A stretch of 9,867 nucleotides of DNA from Alphaproteobacteria bacterium. Its GTDB lineage: Bacteria; Pseudomonadota; Alphaproteobacteria; Puniceispirillales; UBA1172. The notes under the pieces were generated by a model, which did no database searches, was not told the DNA's origin, and saw only the letters and a program-made list of their open reading frames with translations. A program made the position numbers and the translations under genes. The stretch is from positions 1-9,867 of the forward strand of contig JAGWAQ010000052.1 in the NCBI GenBank assembly GCA_021296375.1, in the 5' to 3' direction. Position 1 is the first letter of the stretch. Each line of letters starts with the position of its first letter. Below are positions 6,401 to 9,867 of this stretch, one piece after another.

Positions 6401-7654
6401 ACGGATAACTTCTTCGAGGATATCCCATACTTCAGGACGTTCCTTTTCGACCATCCGCTTGGCGGCCTTGACCGTGGTGGAATAGCCATAAAGCTCAAGG
6501 CGCGAGTAAATGAACGGCTTGAACAGCTCAAGCGCCATTTTCTTCGGCAGGCCACACTGGTGGAGCTTCAGCTCAGGGCCGACAACAATCACCGAACGGC
6601 CGGAGTAATCGACACGCTTGCCAAGCAGGTTCTGACGGAACCGGCCTTGCTTGCCTTTCAGCATATCCGACAGCGATTTCAGGGGGCGCTTGTTGACGCC
6701 GGTGATCAAACGGCCACGACGACCATTATCAAACAGGGCATCGACGGATTCCTGCAGCATACGCTTTTCGTTCCGCACAATGATGTCCGGCGCGCGCAGT
6801 TCAATCAGACGCTTCAGACGGTTGTTGCGGTTGATGACCCGGCGGTACAGATCGTTCAGGTCAGAGGTTGCGAAACGGCCACCATCAAGCGGCACCAGAG
6901 GGCGAAGTTCCGGCGGAATAACCGGCACGACGTCAAGGATCATCCATTCCGGACGACCGCCGGACGCGAGGAAGGCGTCGATCAGCTTGAGGCGCTTGAC
7001 CAGCTTCTTGCGCTTGGCTTCGGAGCCGGTTTCACGCAGCTCTTCGCGAACGGTTTCGCGCTCGCTTTCAAGGTCGATGTCTTCGAGAATTTTCTTGATA
7101 GCTTCCGCACCGATACCGGCTTCAAACGCATCATCGCCATATTCATCAAGGGCGTCGTAATATTCGCTTTCCGTCAGCATCTGGCCTTTGGTCAACGGCG
7201 ACAGCCCCGGCTCGATGACAACGAAGTTTTCGAAATACAGCACCCGTTCGAGATCCTTCAAGGTCATGTCGACCAGAAGCCCGATGCGGGATGGCAGGGA
7301 TTTCAGGAACCAGATATGCGCCACCGGTGACGCCAGCTCAATATGACCCATGCGTTCACGGCGAACTTTGGACAAGGTCACTTCAACGCCACATTTTTCA
7401 CAGACGATGCCGCGATACCTCATCCGCTTGTACTTGCCGCACAGGCATTCGTAATCACGCACAGGGCCGAAGATACGGGCGCAGAACAGGCCGTCTTTTT
7501 CCGGCTTGAACGTGCGGTAGTTGATCGTTTCCGGCTTTTTGATCTCACCGAAAGACCACGACCGAATACGTTCCGGGGAAGCGATCGAAATTTTGATTTT
7601 GTCGAAGCTTTGTGAGCTTGGCGCCTGGCCAAAAGGATTCATCAACTCATTCAT
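3446..7654 (-). CDS. rpoC: DNA-directed RNA polymerase subunit beta'
   Basis: Beta' forms the catalytic clamp half of RNA polymerase, binding sigma, DNA and the active-site magnesium. It has 1402 residues, close to the E. coli length. In order: the N-terminal zinc ribbon with C70, C72, C85 and C88; the rudder/switch-2 region at about 312-360; the absolutely conserved NADFDGDQM (459-467), whose D461, D463 and D465 hold the catalytic Mg; the bridge helix near 763-793; the second zinc site C803, C877, C884 and C887; and the trigger loop (901-928) with M921, R922 and H925. A large insertion (about 932-1119) follows, corresponding to the SI3 element of Gram-negative polymerases, and the chain resumes at ITGGLPRVAELFEAR (1121-1135). 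The last 35 or so residues form an Ala/Glu-rich acidic tail. The ATG has AGGGAG (7661-7666) upstream, inside the 15-bp gap after rpoB, so the two are co-transcribed and probably coupled. Confidence 0.99.
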   Translation of the reverse strand: MNELMNPFGQAPSSQSFDKIKISIASPERIRSWSFGEIKKPETINYRTFKPEKDGLFCARIFGPVRDYECLCGKYKRMRYRGIVCEKCGVEVTLSKVRRERMGHIELASPVAHIWFLKSLPSRIGLLVDMTLKDLERVLYFENFVVIEPGLSPLTKGQMLTESEYYDALDEYGDDAFEAGIGAEAIKKILEDIDLESERETVREELRETGSEAKRKKLVKRLKLIDAFLASGGRPEWMILDVVPVIPPELRPLVPLDGGRFATSDLNDLYRRVINRNNRLKRLIELRAPDIIVRNEKRMLQESVDALFDNGRRGRLITGVNKRPLKSLSDMLKGKQGRFRQNLLGKRVDYSGRSVIVVGPELKLHQCGLPKKMALELFKPFIYSRLELYGYSTTVKAAKRMVEKERPEVWDILEEVIREHPVMLNRAPTLHRLGIQAFEPVLVEGKAIQLHPLVCTAFNADFDGDQMAVHVPLSLEAQLEARVLMMSTNNILSPANGKPIIVPSQDIILGLYYQTLIREGEKGEGMIFGSPEEAMLAYDAGHVSLQAKVKVRIHTWEGEERAYKVVETSPGRAQLANIVPDSSSVPFEQVNKLMTKKEISAVIDYVYRYCGQKETVIFCDRLMAMGFKKACEAGISFGIDDLTTPDLKFKLVDEAEAEVKNFEQQYQDGLITQGEKYNKVVDVWSRCTDQVADEMMKNISTITPGEPVNSVYMMAHSGARGSAAQIKQLAGMRGLMAKPSGEIIETPIISSFKEGLNVLEYFNSTHGARKGLADTALKTANSGYLTRRLVDVAQDSIITEIDCGSENGLTIRPVIDSGEVVDSIGERVLGRTAAEDIIALSSDDVIVKKGMIINEEDVEKIENEGIDSILIRSVLTCNAKVGVCGACYGRDLARGTPVNIGEAVGVIAAQSIGEPGTQLTMRTFHIGGAAQRGAEQSSIEAPIDGIIKLEDAALVMGPDGKNIVRNRYTDLLLTDDQGRERSRYRLQYGAKMYFNDGDKVTAGTRLVEWDPYTIPIIAEVKGNVNYVDLVDGVSMREVTDEETGISNREVIDWKSQAKGKDLRPRLTMRDSKGEVIELESGLEARYFLSVSAILSVENGAEVQAGEVLARIPRESSKTRDITGGLPRVAELFEARMPKDFAIISETDGRVEFGADYKTKRRIRVVPLDDETAAVEYMIPKGKLLAVQEGDVIRRGDLLLDGNPVPHDILNILGVEALAEYLVKEIQDVYRLQGVKINDKHIEVIVRQMLQKVEVTDAGDTTLLVGEQVDREEFEEANAIAEKEGVALAKGSPVLLGITKASLQTRSFISAASFQETTRVLTEASVSGKEDSLGGLKENVIVGRLIPAGTGSVMSRLKSIAAARDKTLADERQAELEAASLAMEAEMAAAAAEDSDGDTADAE

Positions 7655-7669
7655 GTTCGGCTCCCTGAT
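7655..7669 (-). promoter_or_regulatory. rpoB-rpoC junction with the rpoC ribosome binding site
   Basis: The rpoB stop (TAA, 7670-7672) and the rpoC ATG (7652-7654) are 15 bases apart. The gap contains AGGGAG (7661-7666) six bases before the ATG. It has no hairpin or T-run, which fits a single rpoBC transcript and near-equal production of the two subunits. Confidence 0.8.
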
Positions 7670-9867
7670 TTAATATTCGGATTCGTGAAGATCGACATTG
7701 AGGCCAAGTGACCGCAATTCTTTAACGAGGACGTTAAAGGATTCCGGAATACCGGCTTCAAAATCGTCATCGCCACGGACGATGGCTTCATAGACTTTTG
7801 TTCGACCGGAAACGTCATCGGACTTAACCGTCAGCATTTCCTGCAAGGTGTAGGCGGCGCCATAGGCTTCCAGCGCCCAGACCTCCATCTCACCAAAGCG
7901 CTGGCCACCAAACTGGGCTTTACCCCCAAGCGGCTGCTGGGTGACCAGTGAGTAGGGACCGATCGAACGGGCGTGAATCTTGTCATCAACAAGGTGATGC
8001 AGTTTCAGCATGTAGATGTAACCAACGGTCACAGGACGGTCGAAGACCTCACCCGTGCGGCCGTCCGTCAGCCATTCCTGGCCGGTTTCACTCAGCCCGG
8101 CATGGGTCAGGAGGTTGCGGACATCGGCCTCAACCGCGCCGTCAAATACCGGCGTGCCCATCGGCACCCCGCGACCAAGGATCTTGCCCTGCTCGATAAC
8201 CTGACTGTCATCCATGCCCTCGACTTCACCTTCGAACTGGGCCTTTGGATAAACCGCCTTCAGCTGCTTGCGCAGATCATCGGTCTTGCCGTTGCGGGCC
8301 GCCGCTTCAGCGGCTGCGCCGATCTGCTTGCCAAGCCCCGCCGAAGCCCAGCCAAGGTGGGTTTCGAGAATCTGACCGACGTTCATTCGTGACGGCACCC
8401 CAAGAGGGTTCAGCACGATATCAACAGGCGTCCCGTCTTCGAGATACGGCATGTCTTCGACCGGCAGAATGCGGGAGATGACCCCCTTGTTGCCGTGACG
8501 ACCGGCCATTTTATCCCCCGGCTGGAGCTTGCGCTTGACCGCGACGAAGACCTTGACCATCTTCATGACGCCCGGCAGCAGCTCATCACCACGCTGGAGC
8601 TTGTCGACCTTGTCGTTAAAGCGCGCTTCAAGGGTTTTGATCGAATGCTCAAAATTGGCGATCTGCGCTTCGATGGCCTTCTGGCGGCTGTCGTTCTTGA
8701 CCGCAATCTCAGCCCAGCTGGAGCGCGGCAGATCTTCCAGAATGGCGGCGGTGATCTTGGTGTCCGCCTTGATGCCTTTTGGCCCAGAGACAACCGTCAT
8801 GCCGGTCAGCATGTCGTGCAGCTTGCCGTAGAAACCACGTTCCAGAATTTCACGCTCGTCATCACGGTCTTTTGCCAGACGTTCGATTTCAAACCGTTCA
8901 ATGGCGCGGGCACGTTCATCTTTATCGACCCCGCGGCGGGAGAAAACACGCACTTCAACAACAGTGCCGGACCCCCCGGGCGGAACCTTCAGCGAGGTGT
9001 CGCGAACATCGGATGCCTTTTCACCAAAGATGGCGCGCAGGAGCTTTTCTTCCGGCGTCATCGGGGTTTCACCTTTTGGCGTCACCTTACCGACGAGGAT
9101 ATCGCCAGACTTCACTTCAGCACCGACATAAATCATGCCCGCTTCATCAAGGTTCTTGAGGGCTTCTTCACCAACATTGGGAATATCGCGGGTGATCTCT
9201 TCCATCCCGAGCTTGGTGTCACGCGCCATGATTTCATATTCTTCAATATGAATGGAGGTGAAGACGTCATCTTTAACGATGCGCTCGGAGATCAGGATTG
9301 AATCCTCAAAGTTGTAGCCGTTCCATGGCATGAACGCGACCAGCACATTGCGACCGAGCGCCAGTTCACCGTCTTCGGTTGACGGGCCATCGGCCATGAT
9401 ATCACCAGCATTGATGACATCACCAACCTTAACCAGCGGACGCTGGGTGATGCAGGTGTTCTGGTTGGAACGCTGGAACTTCAGGAGCGAGTAGATATCC
9501 ACCGGCGAGACGTCGTTTTCATCGGTTTCGGTGGCCCGAACAACGATACGGGTGGCGTCCACCTGGTCAACCACACCGGAACGACGGGCAACGATGGTCA
9601 CGCCACTGTCGCGCGCCACCACCGCTTCCATGCCCGTGCCGACAAGCGGGGCTTCCGCCTTAACAAGCGGCACCGCCTGACGCTGCATGTTCGACCCCAT
9701 GAGCGCGCGGTTCGCGTCATCGTTTTCCAGGAACGGGATGAGCGCGGCGGCAACCGACACAAGCTGCTTTGGCGACACGTCCATCAGGTCAATGTCTTCA
9801 GGGCGCGCAAGACCGATTTCACCAGCACGGCGGATCGGGATCAGCTCACCGACAAATTTACCGGATT
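7670..9867 (-). CDS. rpoB: DNA-directed RNA polymerase subunit beta, C-terminal 731 residues (5' part beyond right edge)
   Basis: Beta is the second large subunit of RNA polymerase and forms the other wall of the active-site cleft. The frame is open to the right edge. An internal ATG at 9784 is not the start: the 27 codons before it (SGKFVGELIPIRRAGE, then onward to DIDL) continue the family sequence into MDVSPKQLVSVAAALIPFLE. Landmarks are DDANRALMGSNMQRQAVPL near the edge, GDKMAGRHGNK (8486-8518) with the active-site lysines, PLGVPSRMNVGQILE, the HARSIGPYSLVTQQPLGGKAQ segment, QFGGQRFGEMEVWALEAYGA, and the C-terminal PESFNVLVKELRSLGLNV, ending ESEY. A little over half of a normal beta subunit is present. 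The rifampicin-binding cluster lies upstream, outside the window, so nothing can be said about rifampicin response. It is followed 15 bp later by rpoC. Confidence 0.99.
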   Translation of the reverse strand, partial: SGKFVGELIPIRRAGEIGLARPEDIDLMDVSPKQLVSVAAALIPFLENDDANRALMGSNMQRQAVPLVKAEAPLVGTGMEAVVARDSGVTIVARRSGVVDQVDATRIVVRATETDENDVSPVDIYSLLKFQRSNQNTCITQRPLVKVGDVINAGDIMADGPSTEDGELALGRNVLVAFMPWNGYNFEDSILISERIVKDDVFTSIHIEEYEIMARDTKLGMEEITRDIPNVGEEALKNLDEAGMIYVGAEVKSGDILVGKVTPKGETPMTPEEKLLRAIFGEKASDVRDTSLKVPPGGSGTVVEVRVFSRRGVDKDERARAIERFEIERLAKDRDDEREILERGFYGKLHDMLTGMTVVSGPKGIKADTKITAAILEDLPRSSWAEIAVKNDSRQKAIEAQIANFEHSIKTLEARFNDKVDKLQRGDELLPGVMKMVKVFVAVKRKLQPGDKMAGRHGNKGVISRILPVEDMPYLEDGTPVDIVLNPLGVPSRMNVGQILETHLGWASAGLGKQIGAAAEAAARNGKTDDLRKQLKAVYPKAQFEGEVEGMDDSQVIEQGKILGRGVPMGTPVFDGAVEADVRNLLTHAGLSETGQEWLTDGRTGEVFDRPVTVGYIYMLKLHHLVDDKIHARSIGPYSLVTQQPLGGKAQFGGQRFGEMEVWALEAYGAAYTLQEMLTVKSDDVSGRTKVYEAIVRGDDDFEAGIPESFNVLVKELRSLGLNVDLHESEY

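Noticed and set aside
6245..7330. 361-codon open frame on the plus strand opposite rpoC
   Set aside because: It lies wholly inside the unmistakable rpoC coding sequence, resembles no known family, and is the kind of antisense frame that codon bias creates. No ribosome binding site or operon context supports it.
8495..9301. 268-codon open frame on the plus strand opposite rpoB
   Set aside because: Antisense shadow of conserved rpoB sequence; no family resemblance and no start signal.
1..9867. A new defence, mobile or biosynthetic system hidden in the window
   Set aside because: Every kilobase except 3128-3445 is covered by intact, well-known housekeeping genes in their usual order; no accessory gene or foreign composition is visible.

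Overview
The window is a housekeeping stretch from an alphaproteobacterium, with every gene on the minus strand. Read in the direction of transcription, from high to low coordinates, the order is rpoB (3' part) - rpoC - rpsL - rpsG - fusA - tuf (first 26 codons). This joins the rpoBC transcription operon directly to the str operon for translation. The alphaproteobacterial assignment rests on how the proteins read: S12 begins MPTINQLIRHGRQ, RpoC begins MNELMNPFGQ, and EF-G carries a longer loop after switch I of the kind I recall from Rhodobacterales-like EF-G. Base composition looks to be in the mid-50s %GC by eye. I do not assign an order or genus.

Layout: rpoB occupies 7670-9867 and its 5' part lies beyond the right edge. 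A 15-bp gap holding a Shine-Dalgarno separates it from rpoC (3446-7654). Just after rpoC is a strong rho-independent terminator with a C(UUCG)G loop (3382-3406). The only sizeable non-coding stretch, 3128-3445 (318 bp), holds this terminator, a convergent terminator-like hairpin facing rpoC, a candidate promoter wrapped in inverted repeats, and a run of three hairpins that would form a structured 5' leader of the str mRNA. The str genes rpsL (2756-3127), rpsG (2273-2743), fusA (107-2242) and tuf (from 78 leftward) follow with gaps of 12, 30 and 28 bp. No terminator lies between them, so they should be one transcript.

Together the genes make the two large subunits of RNA polymerase, two decoding/head proteins of the 30S subunit, and the two main elongation GTPases. 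All proteins look intact, of normal length, and with their key catalytic or metal-binding residues. I see no mobile element, tRNA, rRNA, CRISPR array, foreign cargo or new protein system. The parts that merit a second look are regulatory: the rpoC-rpsL intergenic region, and the 12-bp rpsL-rpsG gap, which is too short to hold the E. coli-type S7 feedback site.
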